From the NCBI GenBank assembly GCA_016870485.1, contig VGBM01000001.1:208001-272000 (forward strand): a DNA stretch of 64,000 nucleotides, in the 5' to 3' direction. The DNA is from Actinomycetota bacterium. Lineage in GTDB: Bacteria; Actinomycetota; Thermoleophilia; Gaiellales; F1-60-MAGs149. The first letter of the stretch is position 1. Every line of letters starts with the position of its first letter. The notes beneath the pieces are model-generated. The model did no database searches. It was not told the DNA's origin and worked only from the letters and a program-made list of their open reading frames with translations. The translations under genes and the position numbers were made by a program. Below are positions 1 through 8,440 of the stretch, piece after piece.

Positions 1-246
1 CAGGAGGTGCGGGAGCCCTGGTTCAGCCCGCTCGGTCCGTGGGCGCTGCACCTCACCGCCCACTCGAACGTGCTCTTCGAGTACGCGGGAGGTCCGGGTC
101 GCGTGGCGATCCACGGCGCCCGCGGCGCGCTCTGGGCCGAGGCGGGCACGAACCCCTCGCACGGCTGCATCCGCGTCCCGGACCCCGGGATCGGCCGCGT
201 CGCGGCCCTCGTCACCCCGGGCACGCCCGTCGTGATCCGCGGCTAG
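1..246 (+). CDS. L,D-transpeptidase (YkuD domain), C-terminal part
   Basis: The gene enters from outside the window and only its last 81 codons are present, ending in TAG. The visible protein carries the YkuD catalytic signature: a His-Gly (HGARG) followed by SHGCIRV, whose Cys is the family's nucleophile. These enzymes make 3-3 peptidoglycan cross-links or attach proteins outside the membrane. The N-terminus, where a signal peptide or peptidoglycan-binding domain would lie, is not visible. The gene converges on lutC and the two overlap by four bases. Confidence 0.85.
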   Translation, partial: QEVREPWFSPLGPWALHLTAHSNVLFEYAGGPGRVAIHGARGALWAEAGTNPSHGCIRVPDPGIGRVAALVTPGTPVVIRG

Positions 247-890
247 ACGACGAGCAGCACGTGCACGCGGCCGGGGCCGTGGACCCCGAGGATCAGCGTC
301 TTCTCGATGTCGGCGCTGCGGCTCGGACCCGACTGCAGCGCGAACATGCTGCCGGCGGCGGCGAGGACGTCGCCGTCGACCAGTGCGTGCAGGCCGTCGA
401 CGACCTGATCGGCGCGTACCACGCAGACGTGCGTCGGGGCGATCAGAGCGGCCGCGCGGCCGGTCGCGCCCGTGGTCACGATCGACCCCGTCGCGGCCAC
501 CGCGGCGAGGCAGCCGGTGACCGTCGCATCCAGCGCAGCCGCCCGGGCCCGCTCGGGCGCGACGTCGGCGTAGTCGTCGACCTGAAGCCCGGCGGACCGG
601 CACGCCTCGCGCACCGGCTCGAGCAGGTCGCCGAGGTCCGCGGCGATGGCAACCGCGCCTGCACCCGCCGCTTCGAGGGCGGCGGCGACGGCCGATGCGG
701 CCCCCGCGGCGTCGACGCGCTCGACGATCGTGGAGACGGCCTCGGCCTCGGTCTGGAAGCGGTCGAGCGGCGACTCCCCCGCGCGCAGCTCGGTCGGGGC
801 GTCCGGCGCCGCGGCACGATCCGGCAGCCCGGGGTCGTGCCCGCGCGGCGTCGAGGCGACGGCCGCCATGAAGGAGGCACGGTCGGTCAC
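243..890 (-). CDS. lutC: LutC-like LUD-domain protein
   Basis: A 215-residue LUD-domain protein, the third subunit of the LutABC L-lactate oxidation complex by family and position. The body shows the family pattern: an N-terminal acidic helical part, then a conserved core with TGSIVTTGATGRAAALIAP and, near the end, SRSADIEKTLILGVHGP, which resembles the nucleotide/substrate-binding loops of LUD proteins. The GTG start at 890 gives a GTGA overlap with the stop of lutB, which decides the start. It is the last gene of a lutA-lutB-lutC run. The substrate being lactate is inferred from the family; other 2-hydroxyacids are possible. Confidence 0.88.
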   Translation of the reverse strand: MTDRASFMAAVASTPRGHDPGLPDRAAAPDAPTELRAGESPLDRFQTEAEAVSTIVERVDAAGAASAVAAALEAAGAGAVAIAADLGDLLEPVREACRSAGLQVDDYADVAPERARAAALDATVTGCLAAVAATGSIVTTGATGRAAALIAPTHVCVVRADQVVDGLHALVDGDVLAAAGSMFALQSGPSRSADIEKTLILGVHGPGRVHVLLVV

Positions 891-2344
891 CGACGGCGGC
901 CCAGAACGAGGTCGCGAGTCGCCGTCCAACGCGCGAGGCCGGGCACGCGCCGCGAGACAACACCGTCGCGGGCCAGCACGGCGAGGCCCGCACGGGCGAC
1001 CGCGGTGCTGGCGCGGTAGGTCGCCGGGTGCCGCCAGGCAAGCCCCCAGGCGCGGAAGGCGAGGCGCTCGCTCAGGGGCGCGACGTCCTCGGCCACGCGC
1101 CGGCGGCGGAGGCCCAGGAGGAGGTCGTGCAGCGGGATCCGGACCGGGCAGATGTCGTCGCAGGCCCCGCACAGGGTCGTCGCGTGCGAGAGCTCGCCGC
1201 CGTCGGCCTGCCCGCGGAAGAGCGGGGTCAGGACGGCGCCGATCGGCCCGCCGTAGACCCAGCCGTAGGCGTGCCCCCCGACCTGGCGGTAGACGGGGCA
1301 AACGTTCTGGCAGGCGCCGCAGCGGATGCAGTGCAGCGCCTCCTCGAACTCGCCGCCGAGGAGCGCGGAGCGGCCGCCGTCGAGGAGCACCACGTGCATC
1401 TCCTCGGGACCGTCGGGCTCGCCGGCGCCGCGCGGCCCGCCGAGGACGGAGACGTAGGTGGTGATCTGCTGGCCCGTGCCGTGCCCGGTCAGGAGCGGCA
1501 GGAGGACGGCGAGGTCGGTGCGGCGCGGCAGCATCTTCTCGATGCCGACGAGGGCGATGTGGATGCGCGGCAGGGACGTCGTCAGGCGCCCGTTGCCCTC
1601 GTTGGTGACCATGGCCACCTCCCCGGTCTCCGCGATCAGGAAGTTGCCCCCGGAGATCCCCGCGTCGGCGGTCAGGAAGGCGTGGCGCAGGCCCTCGCGC
1701 GCGAAGCCGGTCAGGGCCTCCGGGTCGTCGGGCAGGTCCTCACCGGCCATCGCGCTGAACAGCTCGTGCACCTCGCCCTGCGTGCGGTGCAGGATCGGCG
1801 CGATCACGTGACTCGGACGGTCGCCCATCGCCTGCACAACGAACTCCCCGAGGTCCGTCTCGACGACGTCGATCCCCGCCCCCTCGAGGGCGCTGTTGAG
1901 CGAGACCTCCTCGGAGGCCATCGACTTCGACTTGACGACCCGGCCGACGCCGCGCTCGGCACAGAGCCCGGCGACGATCCGCCGCGCCTCGGCCTCGTCG
2001 GCGGCGAAGTGCACCTGCGTGCCACGGGCCTCGGCGCGGTCGACCCACTGCTCGAGGTACGTCGGCAGGTTGGTGATCGCGTGAGCGCGGATCCGCCGGG
2101 CCTCGTCGCGCAGCGCGTCGTGGGCCGTGCCGGCGAAGCGCCGCTGCAGCGCGAAGACGGTGTGGTCGGTGGCGTTCGCGATCGCCGTGCGCTGGAACGG
2201 ACGCGCGAGGTTCTCCCGCGCGCGCTCCTCGAACGTGGTGTCGGCGAGGCTGTCGGCGCCCGGCTGGTGGGCGGGTGCGGCCCAGCCCGGCGGCAGCGGC
2301 CGACCGCCGACCTCGGCGTCCTCACGGGGGGTCGTGGCGCTCAC
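887..2344 (-). CDS. lutB: LutB-like iron-sulfur LUD protein
   Basis: A 485-residue LutB homologue: an LUD domain in the N-terminal two thirds (SKSMASEEVSLN and GNFLIAETGEVAMVTNEGN are typical) followed by a ferredoxin-like region with two 4Fe-4S motifs, CIRCGACQNVCP and CGACDDICP. The family acts with LutA and LutC in oxidising L-lactate to pyruvate in the cytoplasm. The GTG start at 2344 overlaps the lutA stop by four bases, and its end overlaps the lutC start, so the three are very probably translationally coupled. Length is normal for the family. Confidence 0.93.
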   Translation of the reverse strand: MSATTPREDAEVGGRPLPPGWAAPAHQPGADSLADTTFEERARENLARPFQRTAIANATDHTVFALQRRFAGTAHDALRDEARRIRAHAITNLPTYLEQWVDRAEARGTQVHFAADEAEARRIVAGLCAERGVGRVVKSKSMASEEVSLNSALEGAGIDVVETDLGEFVVQAMGDRPSHVIAPILHRTQGEVHELFSAMAGEDLPDDPEALTGFAREGLRHAFLTADAGISGGNFLIAETGEVAMVTNEGNGRLTTSLPRIHIALVGIEKMLPRRTDLAVLLPLLTGHGTGQQITTYVSVLGGPRGAGEPDGPEEMHVVLLDGGRSALLGGEFEEALHCIRCGACQNVCPVYRQVGGHAYGWVYGGPIGAVLTPLFRGQADGGELSHATTLCGACDDICPVRIPLHDLLLGLRRRRVAEDVAPLSERLAFRAWGLAWRHPATYRASTAVARAGLAVLARDGVVSRRVPGLARWTATRDLVLGRRR

Positions 2345-3114
2345 GCGAGGGCCTCCCGCAGCAGGCTCGCGACGTGCCGGACGCGGACGGGCGAGCCGGT
2401 GCGCGACATGCGCCCCTCGAGCTGCAGGAGGCAGCCCGGGTCGGCCGAGACCAGGAGGTCGACGCCGGTGGCGTCGACGTCGGCGATCTTGCTGTCCGCC
2501 ATCGCGGTCGACACCTCGGGGTAACGGCCGCTGAAGGTGCCGCCGAAGCCGCAGCAGCGCTCGCCGCTTGCGAGCGGCACGAGCTCGAGGCCCTCGACCT
2601 GCGCGAGCACCGTGCGCGGCTCCTCGCGCAGGCGCAGCTCGCGCAGCATGTGGCAGGAGTCGTGGTACCCCACCCGCACGTCCAGCCGCGGCCCGAGCGC
2701 GCGCAGCGCCGCGGGGTCGTCGGCGAGGAAGGCCGACAGCTCACGCACGCGCCGGGCGACGCGGGCCGCGCCCTCCGCCTCGGGCCGTCCGTGGAAGAGC
2801 TCGCGCCAGTGCAGCCGCAGCATGCTCGTGCACGAGCCCGACGGCAGCACGATCGGGTCGTCCGTGCCGTCGTCGAGCGCGCGCAGGGTCGCCGCGGCGA
2901 CCGCCCGGGCCGGCTCGTCGAAGCCCGAGTTGAAGGCGGGCTGGCCGCAGCAGGTCGCGCCGTGAACGCGCTCCACGTCGTGGCCGAGCGCGCGCAGGAC
3001 GTGCTCAGCGTCGTCGGCGGTACGTCGGGCGACGACGTCGGCGAGGCAGGTCGTGAAGAGGCGCACGCGGCGGGTCACACCAGAATGATCCGCGATGGGC
3101 CCGCGGGTGTCCAC
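2341..3114 (-). CDS. lutA: LutA-like Fe-S oxidoreductase
   Basis: A protein of about 250 residues with two cysteine-rich CCG motifs (TCCGQPAFNSG and RCCGFGGTFS), the signature of the LutA/GlpC/HdrB cysteine-rich domain that binds a non-cubane Fe-S cluster. It precedes lutB with a four-base overlap. Two starts are possible: GTG at 3114, 13 bases after the upstream oxidoreductase stop, or GTG at 3078 (VTRRVRLF), which matches the usual LutA N-terminus better. Neither has a clear Shine-Dalgarno. The coordinates give the longer form. Confidence 0.9.
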   Translation of the reverse strand: MDTRGPIADHSGVTRRVRLFTTCLADVVARRTADDAEHVLRALGHDVERVHGATCCGQPAFNSGFDEPARAVAAATLRALDDGTDDPIVLPSGSCTSMLRLHWRELFHGRPEAEGAARVARRVRELSAFLADDPAALRALGPRLDVRVGYHDSCHMLRELRLREEPRTVLAQVEGLELVPLASGERCCGFGGTFSGRYPEVSTAMADSKIADVDATGVDLLVSADPGCLLQLEGRMSRTGSPVRVRHVASLLREALA

Positions 3115-3127
3115 GTCGAGGCGGCCG

Positions 3128-5068
3128 TCAGACGACGGCGTGGCCCTCGGCGACCGCCTCCTCGAGGCCGCGCGGACCGAGCGCGTCGCCTACCCGCACG
3201 ACCCGCGGGTCCCCCTCAAGCGCGAGCCACAGCTCGTCCGCGGGCGCCCGCCCCTGCTCCAGGACGACGGTGCCCCAGGTCCCGAGCGCCTCGGTGCGGC
3301 CGCTGAACACGTTGCGCAGGACCACGCGGCCACCCTCCTCGGCGACCTCGATCCCGACCCGCAGCTCGACACCGAGGTCGTCGAGGCGACCGAGGTAGCG
3401 GTTGCGCTGGTACTGGTGCACCGCCTCCCCGACCATCGGGCCGGCGCAGGCGAGCGTGACGGCGAGGTTGCGCTGGGCGAGCGCCTCGGCGACGTCGCAG
3501 CCCGTCCAGCCGCCGCCCCAGTCGAGCACAAGGACCGGTCCGCGCACGGCCTCGGGGCGCTCGAGCGCCGCCCAGGCCGTGATCACCGCCTGGCGCTTCG
3601 GCCACGGCAGCTCCGGGACGTACGGGCGAGCGCCGGTGGCCAGCACGACGCGCTCGGCCCGGCGCAGGTCGCGCGGCGTCGCCGCCGTCCCGAGCCGCAC
3701 CTCGACCCCCGCCTGCTCGAGGTCGCGGTCGGCATCGGCCCACCAGCGCCGCCAGGCCTCGGCGTGCCCCGGGGCGCGTCCGGCGAGGCGCCACTGGCCC
3801 CCGATCATCGCGTCGCGCTCGTAGAGGACCGTGCGGGCGCCGCCGCGGGCGCAGGCCAGCGCGGCGGCCACCCCCGCCGGGCCGGCCCCGACGACGACAG
3901 CCGTCGCGAAGCGGGCGCGCCGCGGACGCCGCGGCGCCGTGCGCTCGCGTCCCGTGCGCGGGTTGACGACGCAGGCGATCGGCAGGCCGGCGTGGTAGTG
4001 CCCGATGCAGCCCTGGTTGCAGCCGATGCAGGCGATCACCTCGTCGGCGCGGTCGGCGGCGGCCTTGCGCAGCAGGTCCGGGTCGGCGATCAGGGCGCGC
4101 GTCATCCCGATCGCGTCGCACACTCCGGTCGCGGCGATCTCCTCGGCGTGGGCGAGGTCGACGATGCGCGTCGTGGCCACGAGCGCGACGTCGGCGGGCA
4201 GGGCGCGGCGCATCAGGGCCGCTGGCTCCGCGACGGCGTCCTCGGGCTCGGGCGGCGGGGGCACGATCCACACCGAGCCCTCGTAGGAGGAGGAGTCGCC
4301 CATCGTGGCGGAGGCGAAGTCGAGCCGGACCCGCTCGGCGAGCTGCCCGGCGATGTCGGCACAGGCCTCCGGCCCGAAGCCGTCCCACGAGCGCTCGTCG
4401 GCGGCGAGTCGCACGCCGACGGCCATGCCGCCGGCCTCCGAGCGCACGGCCTCGAGCACCTCGACCAGAAAGCGCAGGCGCCCCTCCGCCGTCGCACCGT
4501 AGGCGTCGGTGCGCTCGTTCCGGCGCGGGTGCATGAACTGCGCCGCGAGGTAGGCGTGCGACGCCGAGACCTCGACGCCGTCGATGCCGCCGAGACGCGC
4601 GAGGCGCGTCGCGGTCGCGAAGCCGTCCACCAGCGCGCCGATCTCGGCGACGCTCAGCGCCCGCGGCTCGGTCTTGAAGCGCTGCGACGGCACGGCTGAC
4701 GGCGCCACGGCGGGCGCGCGCGGCGCGGACGAGATCTGCTCGCGCCCCCCGTGGAAGAGCTGCACGAAGACACGCCCATCGTGCCCGTGCACGGCGTCGG
4801 CGATCGCGCGGTAGCCGTCGCGCACCGCCGGCAGGTAGCCGCCGATGGTGTGGGCCGTGAGGAGCCCCGAGGGGTGGACGGCGGTCGCCTCGAGCCAGAC
4901 GGCGGCGGCACCGCCGCGGGCCCGCTCGGCGTGGTAGGCCACGAGGTCCGCGGTGGGGACGTGGTCGTGGACGAGGCTCGTCTGGTGCGACGTCGAAACC
5001 ACCCGGTTGCGCAGCTCGACCGGACCCAGCCGCGTCGGTGCAAGCAGGTGTGGGAAGGGGCCGCTCAC
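3128..5068 (-). CDS. Old-yellow-enzyme oxidoreductase with Fe-S and FAD domains (2,4-dienoyl-CoA reductase type)
   Basis: A 646-residue three-part flavoenzyme. The N-terminal half is an FMN TIM barrel of the OYE family (SHAYLAAQFMHPRRNERTD and AYGATAEGRLRFL are the usual signature). A 4Fe-4S motif follows (CIGCNQGC then C about a dozen residues on, in GLPIACVVNP). The C-terminal third is an FAD/NAD(P) domain with VVVGAGPAGVAAALACARGG. This layout is shared by 2,4-dienoyl-CoA reductase, trimethylamine dehydrogenase and related enzymes. The substrate cannot be told from sequence. The GTG start at 5068 was chosen because homology begins a few residues later (PHLLAPTRLGPVELRNRVV). It precedes lutA by 13 bases. 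Confidence 0.87.
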   Translation of the reverse strand: MSGPFPHLLAPTRLGPVELRNRVVSTSHQTSLVHDHVPTADLVAYHAERARGGAAAVWLEATAVHPSGLLTAHTIGGYLPAVRDGYRAIADAVHGHDGRVFVQLFHGGREQISSAPRAPAVAPSAVPSQRFKTEPRALSVAEIGALVDGFATATRLARLGGIDGVEVSASHAYLAAQFMHPRRNERTDAYGATAEGRLRFLVEVLEAVRSEAGGMAVGVRLAADERSWDGFGPEACADIAGQLAERVRLDFASATMGDSSSYEGSVWIVPPPPEPEDAVAEPAALMRRALPADVALVATTRIVDLAHAEEIAATGVCDAIGMTRALIADPDLLRKAAADRADEVIACIGCNQGCIGHYHAGLPIACVVNPRTGRERTAPRRPRRARFATAVVVGAGPAGVAAALACARGGARTVLYERDAMIGGQWRLAGRAPGHAEAWRRWWADADRDLEQAGVEVRLGTAATPRDLRRAERVVLATGARPYVPELPWPKRQAVITAWAALERPEAVRGPVLVLDWGGGWTGCDVAEALAQRNLAVTLACAGPMVGEAVHQYQRNRYLGRLDDLGVELRVGIEVAEEGGRVVLRNVFSGRTEALGTWGTVVLEQGRAPADELWLALEGDPRVVRVGDALGPRGLEEAVAEGHAVV

Positions 5069-5101
5069 GTCATCATCCCGGACGTGTACAGAGGGATCGC
5101 G

Positions 5102-5131
5102 AGGGCTCGCCCACCTGAGTGGGCGAGCCCT
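5102..5131. terminator. Perfect 13-bp hairpin between two minus-strand genes
   Basis: AGGGCTCGCCCAC at 5102-5114 is the exact reverse complement of 5119-5131, around a CTGA loop. It lies in the 109-base gap between the stop of the acyl-CoA synthetase (5178) and the start of the OYE-type gene (5068), both on the minus strand. No U-tract follows on either strand, so an intrinsic terminator of the E. coli kind is not proven. It may stop or attenuate read-through into the OYE/lut genes, or block 3' exonucleases. Confidence 0.5.
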
Positions 5132-5177
5132 GGCGTTCCCCCACACTTGGTTTCGGTCGTCGGGGCGCGGCGGCCGA

Positions 5178-7250
5178 TCATCCGCGCACGATCCGGGCGT
5201 CGAGCGCGGTCGCTCCGGACGACGTCGCGCGCAGCGGGTTGACCTCGACCTCGGCCACCTCGGGGTGCGCCGCGAGGAAATCCCCCAGTCTGCAGGCGAT
5301 TCGCGCCACCGCCTCGCAGTCGACGGGTGCCTGCCCGCGGACCCCGGCGAGGAGCGGCCAGGCGCGGAGCCCGCGCAGCAGCCCCGCAAGATGACGAAAA
5401 TCCGTGGGCGCCGGGGCGAGCACGACGTCGTCGAGGACCTCGACGAAAATGCCGCCGACCCCGACCAGGATCACGGGGCCGAAGGCCGGGTCCCGCCGCG
5501 CCCCGACCACGAGGTCGACGCCGCCCGCCTCCGCCATCCGCTCGACCCAGACGCCGTCCGGGGCGATCCCCGAGGCCGCCTTGACCGCGTGGCACATCGC
5601 CGAGTACTCCTCGGCGGCGATCTCGGGCCCGCTGACCCCGAGGACGACGCCGCCGGCGTCGGTCTTGTGGAGGAGGTCGGCATGGACCGCCTTGAGGACC
5701 GCGGGGGCGCCCACCGCCTCGAGCGCGGCCGCGGCCTCGTCCGGCGACGTGGCGAGCCGCCCCGCGGGGAACGCGATGCCGAGCTCCTCGAGCGCGGCCC
5801 GCGCCTCCGGGTAGGCCGGCCGCTCGCCCAGCTCGCGTGAGGGGACCGGCGCGTGCGCCGCGGCGGCCGCGAGCGGGGGGCGATCGAGGCAGGTCAGCGC
5901 CCGCACGGCGTCCTCGATGCGCGCGAACACGGGCACGCCCGCGGCGCGCATGCGGCGCAGGGTGTCGGTGCCGCCCGGCTCGACCATCGACTGGACGACC
6001 ATGGGCTTGCCGTGCTCGACCGAGCTGCGGGCGATCGCCTCGGCCACCTCGATCTCGGTGTCCCCGGCCTCCGGGTGGTAGTCGCCGTAGCCGCCGAAGT
6101 AGCCGGTCATCACGAGCGCGTCGACCTCCGGCGCGGCCAGGATGGCGTCGGCAACGGCGTGGAAGTCCCAGACGCGCGACCCGTCGACCCCCGCGAGGTC
6201 GACGGGGTTCCGCGGCAGCGCGTTGCGCAGGACGGGCTCGATCCGCGCGCTCGTCTCGGCCGAGAAGGCGGCCACCTCGAGGCCCGCCTCCGTCACGGTG
6301 TCGCTCCCCACCACGCCGTGGCCGCCGCCGTCGGCGAGGATGCCGATCCGCCGGCGCCCGAGGCTGAGGCCCCCGCGCAGGACCGACACGGCGTCGACGA
6401 ACTGCCCGGGCGTGTCGACGACGACCGCGCCCGCGTCCCGGCAGATCGCGCGCAGGACGCGCGACTCCACGGCGAGGACGCCGGTGTGCGAGACCGCGGC
6501 GTGCGCCCCGGCCGCCGAGCGGCCCGCGTTGAACAGCACCACCGGCTTGATCGCCGCCGCCTCGCGCACCGCCTCCGCGAAGGCGACCCCGTCGCGTGGC
6601 GCCTCGATGTAGGCGCCGATCACGCGCGTCGGCTCGTGGTGGGCGTAGTCGCGGATGCAGTCGGCGAGGGTCAGGTCCGCCTGGTTGCCGACGCTCGCGA
6701 AGCGCGTCAGACCAAGCCCGGCGTGCTTGAGCAGGAGGGCCACCTCGAGCGCGAGGTTGCCGCTCTGCGTCGCGAAGCCGAGGTCGCCGGACGGGAACGT
6801 GCCGCCGTAGACGTTGAGCCGCTGGGCGTCCTCGTAGAGGCCGAGGCAGTTCGGCCCGAGCAGGCAGGCCCCGGCGGCACGCACCTCCTCCACCATCGCC
6901 GCCTGGACCGCGGCCCCCTCCGCCCCGGTCTCCCCGAAGCCCGCGCTGATCACGACGATCGCGCGTGCACCGAGGGCGAGCGACTGGCGAATCGCGTCGG
7001 GCACGCCCGCGGCGGGCACCACGATGACCGCGAGGTCGACCGGGGCGTCGACCGCGGCCACCGTCGTCTGCACCGGAATGCCGTAGAGCTCGCCGCCGCG
7101 CAGGCTGACGAAGTGCGTGGCGCGCAGGTCCTGCGTCTCGGCGAAGGACCTCGTCACCCAGCCGCCCCACTTGCGGGTGTCGCCGGTGGCCCCGACGAGC
7201 AGGACGCTGCGCGGCTCGAACAGCGCCGACAGGTCGCGCCGCTCACTCAC
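5178..7250 (-). CDS. NDP-forming acyl-CoA synthetase (acetate-CoA ligase type, fused alpha-beta)
   Basis: A 690-residue fusion of both halves of an ADP-forming acyl-CoA synthetase. A CoA-binding Rossmann domain (FEPRSVLLVGATGDTRKWGG) comes first, then succinyl-CoA-synthetase-like domains with the phospho-histidine in AVSHTGVL, then an ATP-grasp domain (PAVLKAVHADLLHKTDAGGV). These enzymes interconvert acyl-CoA, ADP and phosphate with acid, CoA and ATP. GTG at 7250 gives a GTGA overlap with the acyl-CoA dehydrogenase stop. It is the first of two homologues in this operon. The acid is unknown. Confidence 0.9.
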   Translation of the reverse strand: MSERRDLSALFEPRSVLLVGATGDTRKWGGWVTRSFAETQDLRATHFVSLRGGELYGIPVQTTVAAVDAPVDLAVIVVPAAGVPDAIRQSLALGARAIVVISAGFGETGAEGAAVQAAMVEEVRAAGACLLGPNCLGLYEDAQRLNVYGGTFPSGDLGFATQSGNLALEVALLLKHAGLGLTRFASVGNQADLTLADCIRDYAHHEPTRVIGAYIEAPRDGVAFAEAVREAAAIKPVVLFNAGRSAAGAHAAVSHTGVLAVESRVLRAICRDAGAVVVDTPGQFVDAVSVLRGGLSLGRRRIGILADGGGHGVVGSDTVTEAGLEVAAFSAETSARIEPVLRNALPRNPVDLAGVDGSRVWDFHAVADAILAAPEVDALVMTGYFGGYGDYHPEAGDTEIEVAEAIARSSVEHGKPMVVQSMVEPGGTDTLRRMRAAGVPVFARIEDAVRALTCLDRPPLAAAAAHAPVPSRELGERPAYPEARAALEELGIAFPAGRLATSPDEAAAALEAVGAPAVLKAVHADLLHKTDAGGVVLGVSGPEIAAEEYSAMCHAVKAASGIAPDGVWVERMAEAGGVDLVVGARRDPAFGPVILVGVGGIFVEVLDDVVLAPAPTDFRHLAGLLRGLRAWPLLAGVRGQAPVDCEAVARIACRLGDFLAAHPEVAEVEVNPLRATSSGATALDARIVRG

Positions 7251-8440
7251 CCGAGCTCGCCCGGGTCGACGGCGAGGGCCGCGGGCACGCCGCGCTTGAC
7301 GAGCGCGTTGGCGACGATCACGCGCTGGATCTCGGAGGTGCCCTCCCAGATCCGGTCGACGCGGAGCTCGCGCAGGAGGCGCTCCGCCGCGTTGCGGCGC
7401 ATGTAGCCGCGCCCGCCCCAGACCTGGACACAGCGGTCGGCGCAGGCGTACGCGCGCTCGGAGGCGAACAGCTTGGCCATCGACGCGCGGGCGTGGACGA
7501 GCTTCGGCGGGGCGCCGTCGTCGAGCATCTGCGCGCACTGGTAGGTCATCAGCCGCGCGGCGACGCAGTCGGCGGCCGAGTCGGCGAGGGGGAAGCTGAC
7601 GCCCTGGAAGTCCATGATCGGCTGCCCGAACTGCTCGCGCTCCGCGGCCCAGCCGACCGCCTCGTCGAGGAGCCGCCGCATGGCGCCGACGCAGCGGGCG
7701 GCGATGTGAATGCGCTCCTCCACGAACCAGGCGTGCTGCCCGGCGTCGCCGCGGCCGACCTGGTCGGGGCCGCCGAGGACGGCCGACTCGGGCACGACGC
7801 AGTCGAGGCGGTACGTGGGGTGGCCGTCGGGGAAGACGTGCGTGAAGGCCGGGTCGTCGATAATCTCGACCCCCGGCGTGTCCCGGTCGACGAGGAAGAG
7901 CGTCGGCAGGAGGTCCTCCCCGTCGACCACGTTCGCCATCACGATCAGGAAGTCGGCGTGGTCGCCCGAGGTCACGAACCACTTCTCGCCGGTGATCCGG
8001 AAGCCGCCCGCGACGCGCTCGGCGCGCGCCTCGATCCCGGCCGCGTCGGACCCCGCGTTGCGCTCGGTGACGGCGTAGGCGTCGGCGCGCTCGCCGTCGA
8101 GGGTCGGCCGCAGGTAGGCGTCGATCTGCTCCGGGGTGCCGAGCGCGAGCACGTTGTAGGCGCCCCCCATCAGCCACCAGAGCCCGTTCGTGACGCGCCC
8201 CAGCTCCTCGTGCACGATCACGTGCTCCATCATCGACCAGCCCTGCCCGCCGTGCTCGGGGGCGTGGTTGCCGCCGACGAGGCGCAGCTCGCGAGACAGG
8301 CGGCGGATCTCCGCCCGGACGTCGTCGGGGACCCGCCCGCCCGCCCGCTCCGCGGCCTCCTCGTGGGGCATCAGCGCGTCGGCGAACGTGCGCGCCCGCT
8401 CGCGCAGGTCGCGCTGGGCCGGGGTCAGAGCGAAGTCCAT
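7247..8440 (-). CDS. Acyl-CoA dehydrogenase
   Basis: A 397-residue FAD-dependent acyl-CoA dehydrogenase of normal length. Recognisable family blocks are YAVTERNAGSDAAGIEARA, GEKWFVTSGDHADFLIVMA (FAD and substrate contacts) and WGGRGYMRR. WEGTSEIQR near the C-terminus contains the Glu that serves as catalytic base in the MCAD/SCAD group. The start ATG at 8440 overlaps the stop of the upstream synthetase (ATGA) and its own stop overlaps the next start (GTGA). Sitting between two acyl-CoA synthetases, it probably acts on the CoA thioester that one of them makes or consumes. Confidence 0.93.
   Translation of the reverse strand: MDFALTPAQRDLRERARTFADALMPHEEAAERAGGRVPDDVRAEIRRLSRELRLVGGNHAPEHGGQGWSMMEHVIVHEELGRVTNGLWWLMGGAYNVLALGTPEQIDAYLRPTLDGERADAYAVTERNAGSDAAGIEARAERVAGGFRITGEKWFVTSGDHADFLIVMANVVDGEDLLPTLFLVDRDTPGVEIIDDPAFTHVFPDGHPTYRLDCVVPESAVLGGPDQVGRGDAGQHAWFVEERIHIAARCVGAMRRLLDEAVGWAAEREQFGQPIMDFQGVSFPLADSAADCVAARLMTYQCAQMLDDGAPPKLVHARASMAKLFASERAYACADRCVQVWGGRGYMRRNAAERLLRELRVDRIWEGTSEIQRVIVANALVKRGVPAALAVDPGELG

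Noticed and set aside
5102..5131. Classical intrinsic terminator
   Set aside because: The stem is excellent, but no T-run follows on either strand, so only a hairpin of uncertain role is claimed.
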